In this document: positions 1-8,101 of the stretch, in pieces
How positions within the stretch are numbered: the first letter of the stretch is position 1
Layout: every line of letters begins with the position of its first letter
From: Clostridiaceae bacterium
Lineage (GTDB): Bacteria; Bacillota; Clostridia; Oscillospirales; Acutalibacteraceae
Direction: 5' to 3'
Assembly: GCA_016292785.1 (NCBI GenBank)
Contig: JAEDFL010000022.1
Location: forward strand, 1 to 31,831
Length of the DNA: 31,831 nucleotides
The notes under the pieces: model-generated
Databases searched by the model: none
What the model saw: only the letters and a program-made list of their open reading frames with translations
What the model was told of the DNA's origin: nothing
Program-made: the position numbers and the translations under genes

Positions 1-153
1 CTGTTTTTTGTTTTTTCAAGCTCTTTTTTTATTTACCCCAACATTTATTATAGAAGTATTATATATAAAAAAATATATATAATAAAATAATAATAATAAA
101 ATATGGACTGTTATATTCGGTTGATCCGTTTACAACAGTCCTTATTCATATCC
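1..153. other. AT-rich intergenic stretch at the left edge
   Basis: Very A+T-rich sequence with T-runs near the edge and alternating TA tracts around 60-103. No gene-like reading frame is supported on either strand. It lies downstream of the TipAS remnant and probably upstream of a gene outside the window. No clear promoter or terminator could be assigned. Confidence 0.5.
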
Positions 154-441
154 TTATTTGCAGTATGCCATTATAGCATCACGCATAAACTGCGCCGTAC
201 CGTCGCCGTGGCGGTCTATATTTCCCCGAAAGCGTTCATCGGCAACGTATATCTCATCGAGACCGGCGAGGATTTCTTCGGTGCAGGAATAGTAGTTTTC
301 TGTTATGAAATTCTGCCATTTCTTCACCAAACTCCTTGCCTCATTGCTGTCGGGTGCAAAGCCGTTCCTTTTTTAGCGTAATATTTTTCCTCCGCTATCT
401 TTTGGGAGATCAATGCGATAATTATTTTTGTTATGCTGTTT
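154..441 (-). pseudogene. TipAS-domain (MerR/TipA-type regulator) C-terminal remnant, frameshifted
   Basis: Read on the minus strand, the frame ending at the TAA at 154-156 gives about 69 residues that look like the end of a TipAS antibiotic-recognition domain. Recognisable pieces are the stretch beginning LVKKWQNFI, then CTEEILAGLDEIYV, then FRGNIDRHGDGTAQF, then AIMAYCK at the end. This frame closes upstream at a TAA just before 363. The next frame continues upstream without a stop (IAEEKYYAKK...) as far as the copZ stop. One base missing from the A-run near 364-370 would join the two frames. No start codon, DNA-binding MerR helix or coiled coil is present, so about two thirds of a normal TipA-type protein is absent. 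TipAS proteins bind thiopeptides and other ligands; this copy is probably dead. A sequencing error could explain the frameshift but not the missing N-terminus. Confidence 0.6.
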
Positions 442-442
442 T

Positions 443-673
443 TTATTTAATTCCCGTCACGGTATATCCGAGGGCTTCGACGGTTGATTTAACGGTGGCG
501 TTTTCGATATCCTGCCTGAGATGGACGGTCGCCTTTTTGCCGTTCAGGTCAACCTTAACTCCGCTGACGCCTTTAAGAGATGAGAGTGCCTTCTCAACGT
601 TGGCGGCGCAGTGCATACAGCTCATGCCGTCAATATACACTTCTTTGGTGATTTTTGCTTTGCCGAATAACAT
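443..673 (-). CDS. copZ: CopZ-like heavy-metal-associated domain protein
   Basis: A 76-residue single HMA domain. The metal-binding loop GMSCMHCAA places Cys19 and Cys22 in the M-x-C-x-x-C motif, and the ferredoxin-like pattern ends with the usual ALGYTV strand. Proteins of this size and motif are cytosolic Cu(I) chaperones that deliver metal to a P-type ATPase or a repressor, though the domain can be part of mercury or zinc handling. No CopA ATPase or CsoR lies in the window, so the metal is inferred. The ATG at 673 follows a strong AAAGGAGG. That SD sits in the loop of a short hairpin (675-680 pairs with 685-690). The gene starts 30 bases after the ricT terminator; no clear promoter of its own was seen. 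Confidence 0.85.
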   Translation of the reverse strand: MLFGKAKITKEVYIDGMSCMHCAANVEKALSSLKGVSGVKVDLNGKKATVHLRQDIENATVKSTVEALGYTVTGIK

Positions 674-703
674 CGTAAAGCCTCCTTTACAGTTTGTTTA
701 TCG

Positions 704-734
704 AAAACGCTCCCATCATATTTGATGAGAGCGT
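704..734 (-). terminator. Rho-independent terminator after ricT
   Basis: On the minus strand, ACGCTC, a mismatch, then CATCA pair with TGATG and GAGCGT around a four-base loop, followed by TTTTC. The position 14 bases after the ricT stop and before copZ fits the end of the long citrate synthase-to-ricT transcription unit. Confidence 0.75.
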
Positions 735-748
735 AAGTCATAACGAGG

Positions 749-1615
749 TTAGCCCTCGATCTCCTTTAAAGCGGCAATTTCAGATTTGTTCACGGTGATT
801 TTCTTGTCCTTAATGAGCTTGACGTCACGTCGGTTGAACACGGCAGGTGCGGCTTCGGGGTTGCGGTCAAGGCGAACCTTGAGCATACCCTTGAGCAGAT
901 CCGATTCAACAACCGTACCTCTGCCTGAGCTTGTGTCTACTATTGCGCCGACCTTGGGCGTGACTCTGAGCAGATGCTCGTACGACTCCTGCTCATATTT
1001 CAGACAGCACATAAGTCTGCCGCAGGTGCCGCTGATCTTTGTAGGATTGAGGGAAAGTCCCTGCTCCTTTGCCATCTTGATCGAAACAGGCTGAAAATCT
1101 CCGAGGAAGCTGTTACAGCAGAAAGGTCTGCCGCACATTCCGAGACCGCCCTTCATCTTGGACTCGTCACGAACTCCGATCTGGCGAAGCTCAATTCTGA
1201 TTCTGAATACGCTTGCAAGATCCTTGACAAGCTCACGGAAATCCACTCTGCCGTCCGAGGTGAAATAGAAAATAACCTTGCTCGAATCAAATGTATATTC
1301 AACGTCGATAAGTTTCATATCAAGACCGTGCGCGGCGATCTTTTTAAGACAGATATCGAAAGCGTCTTTCTCTTTCTTTTTGTTTCTCTCAACGACCTTG
1401 AGATCCTCCTGAGTCGCAACACGGACTATCGGCTTGAGCGGCTTTACGATCTCGTCATCGCTTACCTCCTTGTTGCCCTGAGCAACCTCGCCGCACTCAA
1501 GACCTCGGACGGTTTCAACGATAACGTTGTCGCCCTTATTGAGCTTTGCACCGATGGGATCAAAATAATATATTTTGCCGACCTCTTTAAATCGGATTCC
1601 AACAACCTCTGACAT
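749..1615 (-). CDS. ricT: RicT/YaaT, PSP1-domain regulator of RNA processing
   Basis: A 288-residue PSP1-family protein of usual length. The N-terminus (VGIRFKEVGKIYYFDP) and the GRPFCCNSFLGDFQPVSIKMAK block are hallmarks of YaaT. Six conserved cysteines (161, 166, 167, 198, 203, 204) lie in the motifs CGRPFCC and CGRLMCC. In Bacillus subtilis RicT joins RicA (YmcA) and RicF (YlbF) in a complex carrying [4Fe-4S] clusters that assists RNase Y and affects sporulation, competence and biofilm genes. The start at 1615 follows AAGGAGG. It is the last gene of the run, 20 bases after holB, in the same holB-yaaT order as Bacillus. The partners RicA and RicF are not in the window. Confidence 0.93.
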   Translation of the reverse strand: MSEVVGIRFKEVGKIYYFDPIGAKLNKGDNVIVETVRGLECGEVAQGNKEVSDDEIVKPLKPIVRVATQEDLKVVERNKKKEKDAFDICLKKIAAHGLDMKLIDVEYTFDSSKVIFYFTSDGRVDFRELVKDLASVFRIRIELRQIGVRDESKMKGGLGMCGRPFCCNSFLGDFQPVSIKMAKEQGLSLNPTKISGTCGRLMCCLKYEQESYEHLLRVTPKVGAIVDTSSGRGTVVESDLLKGMLKVRLDRNPEAAPAVFNRRDVKLIKDKKITVNKSEIAALKEIEG

Positions 1616-1635
1616 ACTTTACCTCCTTGCAGTAA

Positions 1636-2526
1636 TTATCGTTCGTATGCCGCACTCCGCATCACAGCGGAAAAGCGGGTTATCAATAAATTCTTATTTG
1701 CGTTTCTGTTAATACTTTCCCTGAAATTATCAATTTCGGCAGTCATTTTTATCAGAGCCTTTAAGGTCAGCTTTGACGCTGCCGCACGGCTGATATCGGC
1801 ATGGTCGGAAAGTGTGATATCACTGCCTGTTTTGATTATCACAGCGTCACGGAAAATGAGCTGCAAAGCGGGGAGCACAGGCTCAAAAAGCTCTTTGTCT
1901 CTTTCAAATTCAGCCGTTATTTTCATAAAATCATATTCCGTCGGCTTCAGAATTGCCGAAGCCAGCCGAGCGGCGGTATCGTCAGCCTTCCTCATAAGCT
2001 CATCGGAAACACCGTCCGAATCCGTACCGAGGTCAAAAAGCGACACCCTCGACAGTATTGTTTCGAGCATTGCCGACGAGGACTCACACTCAAGGATAAA
2101 TCTTGCATATGACGGCGGTTCTTCAATCAGCTTCAACAGCGCATTTTGCGCCTGAACGTTCATCTTGTCCGCCGATTTTAAAATATAGACCTTTCTTGAA
2201 GCCTCGTTCGGAATTATATAAGCGTCGTCCTTCATCTCTCTGACAAGGGCGATCTTGAAGGTCTTTTCGTTCTGCACCGCAGGATCAACCGTGATAACAT
2301 CCGGGTGACTGTTTATCCCGACTTTCATACAATGACTGCACTTGCCGCAGGGCTTGTTCTCAGCCTCACAGACAAAAGCCTGAGCAAGATAGGACGAAAC
2401 CTTTCCTCTCGTAACGGCGCTTGAGCCTCTGAGCAGAATTGCGTGCGGCAATCGGTCGTTTTTTATCAGCGTTTTTATGTTTTCGGCAAGCTCCTTGCGG
2501 ATGCCGAGCTCATCTGCGGTAAGCAT
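1636..2526 (-). CDS. holB: DNA polymerase III delta-prime subunit
   Basis: A 296-residue clamp-loader AAA+ subunit. The N-terminus has the delta-prime pattern DRLPHAILLRG followed by a degenerate P-loop (SSAVTRGKVSS), as expected for a subunit that does not hydrolyse ATP. Four cysteines at about 53, 60, 63 and 66 (PCGKCSHC) form the zinc module. KADKMNVQAQNALLKLIEEP matches the sensor region, and ILSRVSLF replaces the more usual LSRC. It works in the clamp loader that places the beta sliding clamp on DNA. Its ATG (2526) shares a base with the TGA of darA (TGATG), suggesting translational coupling; an in-frame GTG one codon earlier (2529) is an alternative. No separate Shine-Dalgarno is obvious, which supports coupling. 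Confidence 0.92.
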   Translation of the reverse strand: MLTADELGIRKELAENIKTLIKNDRLPHAILLRGSSAVTRGKVSSYLAQAFVCEAENKPCGKCSHCMKVGINSHPDVITVDPAVQNEKTFKIALVREMKDDAYIIPNEASRKVYILKSADKMNVQAQNALLKLIEEPPSYARFILECESSSAMLETILSRVSLFDLGTDSDGVSDELMRKADDTAARLASAILKPTEYDFMKITAEFERDKELFEPVLPALQLIFRDAVIIKTGSDITLSDHADISRAAASKLTLKALIKMTAEIDNFRESINRNANKNLLITRFSAVMRSAAYER

Positions 2527-2849
2527 CACATTTTATGGAACTGGTCAACGTCGAGAACAAAGACGGTTGCGCCGCCGACGGTGACATTGACCGGAATTGC
2601 GTTGACAAGTCCTGATGAATAGGTCGGAATGATGGGAGTGACCTCCTCACGCTTGCGGCAGTTTGCCCTGAGAATTTCAAGAAGCTCGTCCACCTTGTCA
2701 TCATCAACACCCATAAGAAGTGTGAGGTTTCCGGCACGGAGAAAACCGCCCGTTGTTGAAAGCTTTGTGGCGTAGAAGCCTGCTTTTGTAATCTCATCAA
2801 GCACGACATGAGAATCGTCGCTGTTGATAACTGCAATCAAAAGTTTCAT
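2526..2849 (-). CDS. darA: Cyclic-di-AMP receptor, PII-like (DarA/PstA/YaaQ)
   Basis: A 107-residue PII-like protein of family length. The opening KLLIAVINSDDSHVVLDEI, the TKLSTTGGFLRAGNLTLLMGV block and the later TVFVLDVDQF strand match YaaQ/DarA, which binds c-di-AMP as a trimer. The role of the bound protein in physiology is still largely open in the family. A strong AGGAGG precedes the ATG at 2849. In Bacillus the order is yaaQ-yaaR-holB-yaaT; here yaaR is missing and darA overlaps holB directly. Confidence 0.93.
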   Translation of the reverse strand: MKLLIAVINSDDSHVVLDEITKAGFYATKLSTTGGFLRAGNLTLLMGVDDDKVDELLEILRANCRKREEVTPIIPTYSSGLVNAIPVNVTVGGATVFVLDVDQFHKM

Positions 2850-2864
2850 AATATGCCTCCTGTA

Positions 2865-3647
2865 TTACTCAATTATTTTCAGATTTCTTTCTATTACACT
2901 TTTTCCTCTCCAGGCATACGCCCTGTCGGAAATATTATCTGTCCTTGCCGCCGTTTCTATTCCGTCAAGGAACACGGCGGAGGGCTTGATTTTTGCGTTT
3001 TTATTCATCGGGCAGACCTTTTGACAGATATCACAGCCCCATACACAGCCGGAAGCTCTGATGAAAGCCTCTTGTTCGTCAGTCAGCTCACCCTTGCGCT
3101 GGGTGATATCGGAAAGGCACAGCTCTTTTCGGAAGCCGTCCTTTTGTAAAGCGTGAGTCGGACAGGCGGAGATACATCTGCCGCAGTTCATACACTCGGT
3201 TTCCGTCACCTTTGACGTCGGAAGCTCAAGGGTTGTGACAATCTCGGAAATGAAAAACCATGAGCCGTATTCCTCGTTTATGAGCAATCCGTTTTTTCCT
3301 ACCACACCGAGACCTGCCTCTGCGGCGGCTCGTACTTCGGGAATGGGCGAATTGTCGGTGAAAAACACAAACTCATCATCGGGATAGGCTTGTCCGAGCT
3401 TTTCAAGACCGACCTGAACGGCAGAATTGATCGCCGTGTGATAGTCCCGCACAACGGCATAGCGTGAAATATTACAATCCCGATATTTTTCCTCTCCGAG
3501 ATAGTAGGGGAAGAGCATAACAATTATGCTCCTTGCGTTATCGGGAAGTCGGTTCTTTGCACGGCAGTTGATAAGTCTGTCGGAGACCGAAATGAAATCG
3601 CAGAAACCGAAAAGCGGAGTAATTTCCGAAATAATGTCGTTGATCAC
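2865..3647 (-). CDS. QueG-like epoxyqueuosine reductase family Fe-S protein (short form)
   Basis: A 260-residue protein with the DUF1730/QueG layout. An N-terminal cobalamin-binding-type domain contains TDNSPIPEVRAAAEAGLG and VVGKNGLLI; Asp98 is the likely equivalent of the catalytic aspartate. Two [4Fe-4S] motifs follow: CMNCGRCISACP (Cys152, 155, 158, 162) and CVWGCDICQKVCP (Cys201, 205, 208, 212). QueG reduces epoxyqueuosine to queuosine at tRNA position 34. This copy lacks the C-terminal HEAT-like region that brings classical QueG to about 350-380 residues. It could be a minimal QueG or another corrinoid/Fe-S reductase of the family. The start is GTG at 3647, nine bases after AGGA, 11 bases after the AEC transporter gene. 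Confidence 0.75.
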   Translation of the reverse strand: MINDIISEITPLFGFCDFISVSDRLINCRAKNRLPDNARSIIVMLFPYYLGEEKYRDCNISRYAVVRDYHTAINSAVQVGLEKLGQAYPDDEFVFFTDNSPIPEVRAAAEAGLGVVGKNGLLINEEYGSWFFISEIVTTLELPTSKVTETECMNCGRCISACPTHALQKDGFRKELCLSDITQRKGELTDEQEAFIRASGCVWGCDICQKVCPMNKNAKIKPSAVFLDGIETAARTDNISDRAYAWRGKSVIERNLKIIE

Positions 3648-3658
3648 TTTATCATATC

Positions 3659-4588
3659 CTAAGCGATGGTTTGAACAGCCGCAATAATTAACGGCATTGT
3701 TATTATTGAAATAAAGCTTACCGTTGCAACAAGCTGTGAAGCAAGTCTTGTGTCCTTATCATATTTTGCGGAGAACATAACGGTGTTGTTAGCTGACGGG
3801 GCACAGGACGAAATAGCCAGGGCAACAAGGAGAGTGCCGCTCAGCCCCATAAGCTTGTATATAGTTATCATAACTGTCGGCAATACAATCAGCTTGGAAA
3901 GAGCAACAAGATAAATCTTCTTGTGTTTGAATATGCTTTTAAGCTGAGTGTTTGCAAGGAATGTACCGAAAATAATCATTGCAATCGGCGTTTGGGTGTT
4001 TGCAATGAAATCGACAGGCTTTGATATTATTTCAGGAAGTGAAATGCGCAAAAGATAGAACGGAAGACCTATGAGGACGGCTATAACGCCGGGATTGAGA
4101 ATAAGCTTTTTTGCGTCAAAGCCCTTGCTTCGGTCCATCATAAAAACTCCGTGAGTAAACGATACGACATTGAAAGCCATAACAACTGCGGAGCAGTAGA
4201 AAACTCCCTCGCTTCCGAGAATTGCCTGGGTGAGCGGAAGCGTCATATATCCTACGTTACCGTATATCGCACCGTATTTATAGACGCAGCTTTCGTCCTT
4301 ATCTCCTTTTGAAAAGAGAGGTGTATTGATGGCGATGGCGATGAAATGCAGAAGAAATCCGCAGCCGAGGGCGATAAGCAGCTTTGTTCCGCTTTCTTTT
4401 GTAAATTCACTTGTGAAAAATGAGTTAATAATAACGCAGGGCGTTATTATGTAGAAAAGCAGATCGGTACAAGCCTTACCTGTCTTTTCGGTAAAAAGTC
4501 CGAGCTTGTCGCAGACAACTCCGATAATTACCATAATGTAAAGTATGCCGACCTGACGAGCCGCAATAATAACATTATCAAGAAACAT
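3659..4588 (-). CDS. Auxin efflux carrier (AEC) family transporter
   Basis: A 309-residue hydrophobic protein with about ten membrane segments in two halves, matching the AEC/BART fold. Features include GILYIMVIIGVVCDKLGLF at the N-terminus, the first-half DLLFYIITPCVIINSFF, and the second-half APSANNTVMFSAKYDKD followed by a final hydrophobic helix. Bacterial members export or import small organic acids such as malate or malonate; the substrate is not readable here. The frame is open further upstream to 4669, but that would overlap the preceding gene, and the residues are basic and unlike a transporter start. The ATG at 4588 begins a normal AEC N-terminus, 13 bases after the upstream stop. 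Its place behind citrate synthase makes a carboxylate substrate attractive, but this is inference. Confidence 0.83.
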   Translation of the reverse strand: MFLDNVIIAARQVGILYIMVIIGVVCDKLGLFTEKTGKACTDLLFYIITPCVIINSFFTSEFTKESGTKLLIALGCGFLLHFIAIAINTPLFSKGDKDESCVYKYGAIYGNVGYMTLPLTQAILGSEGVFYCSAVVMAFNVVSFTHGVFMMDRSKGFDAKKLILNPGVIAVLIGLPFYLLRISLPEIISKPVDFIANTQTPIAMIIFGTFLANTQLKSIFKHKKIYLVALSKLIVLPTVMITIYKLMGLSGTLLVALAISSCAPSANNTVMFSAKYDKDTRLASQLVATVSFISIITMPLIIAAVQTIA

Positions 4589-4601
4589 TAAACTACCCCG
4601 A

Positions 4602-5483
4602 TTATTCCTCCGTCTCTGCTGTCTGAGCCTTTGCCCTTGTAAGGAGATTATATACAATATAAAGTGCAACGCCGAAATCGCTGTATGAGACGCCGTGGTG
4701 TGCGTTTAGCAGCTCGGAATTGCCTGTTATCATAACGATAAATCTCGGCAGGAAGCAAATAAGGGCGAACATTGCCGCAGGTATTCCGTAAGCATAGAGC
4801 TTCCAGAAAACAGCAGGAGCATCAATTTTTGCGACCGTCTGAGCGAGAGCGAGGAAGAAAAGCATCATAAATACTATCTCAAAAAGCTCCAGCAGAAGAT
4901 CGGAAACATTGACAAAGCTTATTGTCCTCTTGAACCTGTAAAGAAGCTTGAAAATACACCAGATAACAGGCGCAAGCGCAAGGATTTTAAGCTTTGAGCC
5001 GTCCGATGAGCCGATGCCGACCGTAAGTCCGTAAACGAAGAAATAGACCGCCGCAACCGCACCTGAAACAGCCTGAAGCAGGAGCAGAGTGCCGCCCTGA
5101 TTTTTAACATAGTCCGTCACCATCGTTGCCGAAGAAGCCGCCTGATCGTAGAGATCAAAATAACTCATAAGCTGAGCGGCAGAGTCAACTATGACCGTTA
5201 CGGCAAGTATAACGGACAGCACAAGGAAAACGGGAGACTTCTTTACCGAAGTGACCGTTATCATTTTCTTTTTGTTTATCATCGGTATTATTATTGCGCC
5301 AAGCATTGCAACACCGAGAAGGATATAAATGAGATAAACCGAGAAATTCACATCTCTGTAAAAACCTGTTTCCGGCTCAAGTATCTTAAAATACTGGTAA
5401 ACCCTCAGCGGTACGGAAACGAGCAATGCGGCAAGAGAGACGAAAAGCGGAAGCTTATAAATAATGTCGCTCTTTGATTTCAT
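4602..5483 (-). CDS. Multi-pass membrane protein of unknown function
   Basis: A 293-residue protein I do not recognise. It has about seven hydrophobic segments (roughly residues 12-30, 47-66, 82-104, 133-155, 168-182, 198-215 and 230-255), separated by short charged loops such as NKKKMITVTSVKKS. The C-terminal tail is polar and ends in acidic residues. No catalytic motif or transporter signature is visible. It starts three bases after the citrate synthase stop, with its GGGGG ribosome binding site inside that gene, so the two are co-transcribed and probably translationally coupled. A link to citrate or carboxylate metabolism would rest only on position. Confidence 0.8.
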   Translation of the reverse strand: MKSKSDIIYKLPLFVSLAALLVSVPLRVYQYFKILEPETGFYRDVNFSVYLIYILLGVAMLGAIIIPMINKKKMITVTSVKKSPVFLVLSVILAVTVIVDSAAQLMSYFDLYDQAASSATMVTDYVKNQGGTLLLLQAVSGAVAAVYFFVYGLTVGIGSSDGSKLKILALAPVIWCIFKLLYRFKRTISFVNVSDLLLELFEIVFMMLFFLALAQTVAKIDAPAVFWKLYAYGIPAAMFALICFLPRFIVMITGNSELLNAHHGVSYSDFGVALYIVYNLLTRAKAQTAETEE

Positions 5484-5486
5484 TTT

Positions 5487-6914
5487 TTATTCCCCCTTGA
5501 TAATTCTTTCTTCATAAGGAACGTAACCCTGATCGGGAGCGTATTTTGCAACACGCTGGTCAATAGAAATATATTTTCTTCTTGCCATAACGCTCTTGTA
5601 TGCCGGGCGGATGATTTTGCCGCCTGTTGCAAGTTCTTCAAGTCGGTGAGCCGTCCAGCCTGCAATTCTTGCCGTTGTGAAGAGCGGAGTGAAGAGATCC
5701 TCAGGTATTCTGAGCATTTCATATATGAAACCGGAATAGAGGTCAACATTTGCGCATATCGGCTTTTTGTTGCCCTTTTCCTTGTAGAAAATTTCGGGAG
5801 TAAGTCGCTCTACCGTTTCAATGAGCTTGAATTTTTCGGTAAAGCCATGCTTTTCGGCGTACTTGCGTGCTTCCTCTTTCAGTATAACGGCTCTCGGATC
5901 GGAAAGAGTGTAAACGGCATGTCCCATACCGTAGATGAGACCCGAATGATCTCCCGCCTCTTTCCTGATTATCTTTGTAAGATAGTCGGCGACCTGACCT
6001 TCATCGGTAGGATCGGCAACGCCGTTTTGAATGTATCTTATCATTTCGGCGGCCTTGATATTTGCTCCGCCGTGCTTAGGACCTTTCAGGGCGCCGATGC
6101 CTGCCGCAATTGCCGCATAGGTGTCCGTTCCGCTGGAGGTCAGCACTCTTGTGGCAAAGGTCGAGTTATTACCGCCGCCGTGCTCTGCGTGTACCATAAG
6201 GCAAAGGTCAAGAAGCTTTGCCTCCTCATCGGTAAAGGTCTTATCCGAACGGATGGAGCGCAGGATCGTTTCCGCAGTTGACTGATCGGGCTTTGCAGGA
6301 TGGATATACATACTCTTTTTGAGGTAATGTCTTCTCTTGACCTGATAGGCATAAGCCATAATGACCGGAAGCTGACCGACAAGCTGCATTGACTGACGTA
6401 CAACGTTTTCAAGCGACGTATCGTCGGGCGACTCATCGTAGGAATAGAGCGCAAGAACAGTTCGGGTAATTTTGTTCATAATATTCGGGGAGGGGGCTTT
6501 CATCATTGTGTCCTCGATGAAGTCCTCGGGAAGATTACGGCTTACCGCAAGGATATTCTTGAAGCTTTCAAGCTGTTCCACAGTCGGGAGAGAACCGAAG
6601 ATCAGAAGCCATGCGACCTCCTCAAAGCCGAAACGGTTTTCCTCCTGACAGTGTCTTACAATCTCCTGCATATCAAAACCGCGGAAATAAAGGTGACCTT
6701 CCTTGGGCACTTTTTCACCGTCGTCGATGTAGTAGCCGTCAACCGAGCTGATTTTTGTAATGCCTGCCATGACGCCCGTTCCGTCAGCATTTCGCAGACC
6801 TCTTTTTACGTTGAAGCGATTGAAGTAATCGGGATTTATTTTGTAATTCTTGTTGAGTTCTTCGACCAGAGCCTGAGTTGTCTGATTTGTTAAAGGATTT
6901 ATATAAGAGCTCAT
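5487..6914 (-). CDS. gltA: Citrate synthase (Si-type)
   Basis: A 475-residue citrate synthase family enzyme that condenses acetyl-CoA and oxaloacetate to citrate, the entry to 2-oxoglutarate and glutamate synthesis. The family's histidine blocks are present: HAEHGGGNNSTF (His242/His245), KGPKHGGAN (His281) and YGMGHAVY (His332), with an aspartate at 391 in NVDLYSGF as the likely catalytic acid. The protein is longer than the 370-430 residue classical forms, with an N-terminal region before LYFRGFDMQEIV of the kind seen in clostridial members. 2-Methylcitrate synthase activity is possible, but no prp genes are nearby. It is the first gene of a seven-gene co-directional run and has a clear promoter upstream. 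Confidence 0.93.
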   Translation of the reverse strand: MSSYINPLTNQTTQALVEELNKNYKINPDYFNRFNVKRGLRNADGTGVMAGITKISSVDGYYIDDGEKVPKEGHLYFRGFDMQEIVRHCQEENRFGFEEVAWLLIFGSLPTVEQLESFKNILAVSRNLPEDFIEDTMMKAPSPNIMNKITRTVLALYSYDESPDDTSLENVVRQSMQLVGQLPVIMAYAYQVKRRHYLKKSMYIHPAKPDQSTAETILRSIRSDKTFTDEEAKLLDLCLMVHAEHGGGNNSTFATRVLTSSGTDTYAAIAAGIGALKGPKHGGANIKAAEMIRYIQNGVADPTDEGQVADYLTKIIRKEAGDHSGLIYGMGHAVYTLSDPRAVILKEEARKYAEKHGFTEKFKLIETVERLTPEIFYKEKGNKKPICANVDLYSGFIYEMLRIPEDLFTPLFTTARIAGWTAHRLEELATGGKIIRPAYKSVMARRKYISIDQRVAKYAPDQGYVPYEERIIKGE

Positions 6915-6942
6915 TTTCTCACCACCAATATATTTTCAGATT

Positions 6943-6972
6943 ATTATACAATATAATATATATCAAAGTCAA
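6943..6972 (-). promoter_or_regulatory. Sigma-A promoter for the citrate synthase run
   Basis: On the minus strand TTGACT and TATAAT are separated by 18 bases of A+T-rich sequence. The -10 box lies 28 bases upstream of the citrate synthase ATG. No palindromic operator was evident next to it. Confidence 0.75.
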
Positions 6973-7030
6973 GGAAGTAAAAATAAATAAACCGTGAACG
7001 AAAGTATTTTTTGCATAATATACAGTAATA

Positions 7031-7065
7031 ATAAACGGGCTGACGCATATTTATGCGAAAGCCCG
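7031..7065 (-). terminator. Rho-independent terminator after asnA
   Basis: On the minus strand CGGGCT pairs with AGCCCG and an inner CGCATA pairs with TATGCG, followed by TTTAT. It sits 17 bases after the asnA stop and separates the asn operon from the citrate synthase promoter. Confidence 0.7.
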
Positions 7066-7081
7066 ATCAATTATTAAAATG

Positions 7082-8089
7082 TCAAAGTAAGAATATACCG
7101 TTTTCCTTGCATTTCTCAACCATTTTTTCAGGCCAGAGCGAGACCTGAACCTCGCCGATGTGAGCCTTTTCAAGCAGGAGCATACTCATTCTTGACTGGC
7201 CTATTCCGCCGCCTATCGTCAGGGGGAGAGTTCCGTCCGCAATACCCTTGTGGTAGTCGTACTTCATTCTGTCCTCGGCGTCCGCCGCTTTGAGCTGATA
7301 TGCAAGGGAGTCGGAATCGACACGAATGCCCATTGAAGAAACCTCAAAGGCTTTTTGAAGCGTTTCGTTCCAGAAAAGCAGGTCGCCGTTGAGCTTCCAG
7401 TCGTCATAGTCGGGCGCTCTGCCGTCATGCTTGATTCCGCTTTCCAGCAGGTCGCCGATCTGCATTACGAAAACAACGCCCTTTTCCTTGGTTATGATAT
7501 CCTCCCTCTGCTTGGGAGTTTTGTCGGGATACAAATCCTCAAGCTCCTGAGTGGTGATGAAGAAAACCTCGGTCGCAAGCTCGTTTTTAAGCTGCGGAAA
7601 AGCCTGATGAACTTTTTTCTGCGTGTTGTCTACCGCACCGACAATTTTCTTGACAATAGACTTGAGAAATTCAACGTTTCTTTCTTCTTTTGAAATAACA
7701 CGTTCCCAGTCCCATTGATCAACGAAGATTGAATGTATATTGTCGCAGTCGTCGTCACGGCGGATAGCGTTCATATTTGTGTAAAGTCCCTCGTCTACGC
7801 CGTAGCCGTAAGCTTTGAGGGCGGTTCTCTTCCATTTGGCAAGGGACTGAACGATCTCTGCCGTGCCCTCGATCTCCTTGATATCGAACTCGACCTTTCT
7901 CTCAACTCCGTTGAGGTCGTCGTTGATTCCGCTGCCTTTTTTAACGATAAAGGGTGCGCTGACTCTTTCAAGATTAAGAGCCGCAGAAAGCTCATTGGCA
8001 AAGGTGTCCTTGACAAGCTTGATGGCTTTCTGAGTTTCTCTGAGTGTGAGAACGGAGGCGTATCCGTCCACAAGCTGTAAATCTCTCAT
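7082..8089 (-). CDS. asnA: Aspartate-ammonia ligase (asparagine synthetase A)
   Basis: A 335-residue enzyme, the usual length for AsnA, which makes asparagine from aspartate, ammonia and ATP. It is a class II aminoacyl-tRNA synthetase paralogue. Family blocks seen are LRETQKAIKLVKDTFANEL, SAPFIVKKGSGINDDLNG, RRDDDCDNIHSIFVDQWDWE, and the C-terminal motif 3 region IGGGIGQSRMSMLLLEKAHIGE. It begins 12 bases after asnS with a GGAGG site, so synthesis of asparagine and charging of tRNA-Asn share one transcript under the same T-box. The pairing is functionally tidy: low charged tRNA-Asn should raise both enzymes. Confidence 0.96.
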   Translation of the reverse strand: MRDLQLVDGYASVLTLRETQKAIKLVKDTFANELSAALNLERVSAPFIVKKGSGINDDLNGVERKVEFDIKEIEGTAEIVQSLAKWKRTALKAYGYGVDEGLYTNMNAIRRDDDCDNIHSIFVDQWDWERVISKEERNVEFLKSIVKKIVGAVDNTQKKVHQAFPQLKNELATEVFFITTQELEDLYPDKTPKQREDIITKEKGVVFVMQIGDLLESGIKHDGRAPDYDDWKLNGDLLFWNETLQKAFEVSSMGIRVDSDSLAYQLKAADAEDRMKYDYHKGIADGTLPLTIGGGIGQSRMSMLLLEKAHIGEVQVSLWPEKMVEKCKENGIFLL

Positions 8090-8101
8090 TCTTCTTCCTC
8101 C

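Noticed and set aside
103..725. Two plus-strand open frames over the left edge and copZ
   Set aside because: They are antisense to the TipAS remnant and to the CopZ-like gene, which have clear motifs and, for copZ, a strong ribosome binding site.
5646..6281. Plus-strand open frame opposite citrate synthase
   Set aside because: Citrate synthase motifs are intact on the other strand, and the translated plus frame has no recognisable domain.
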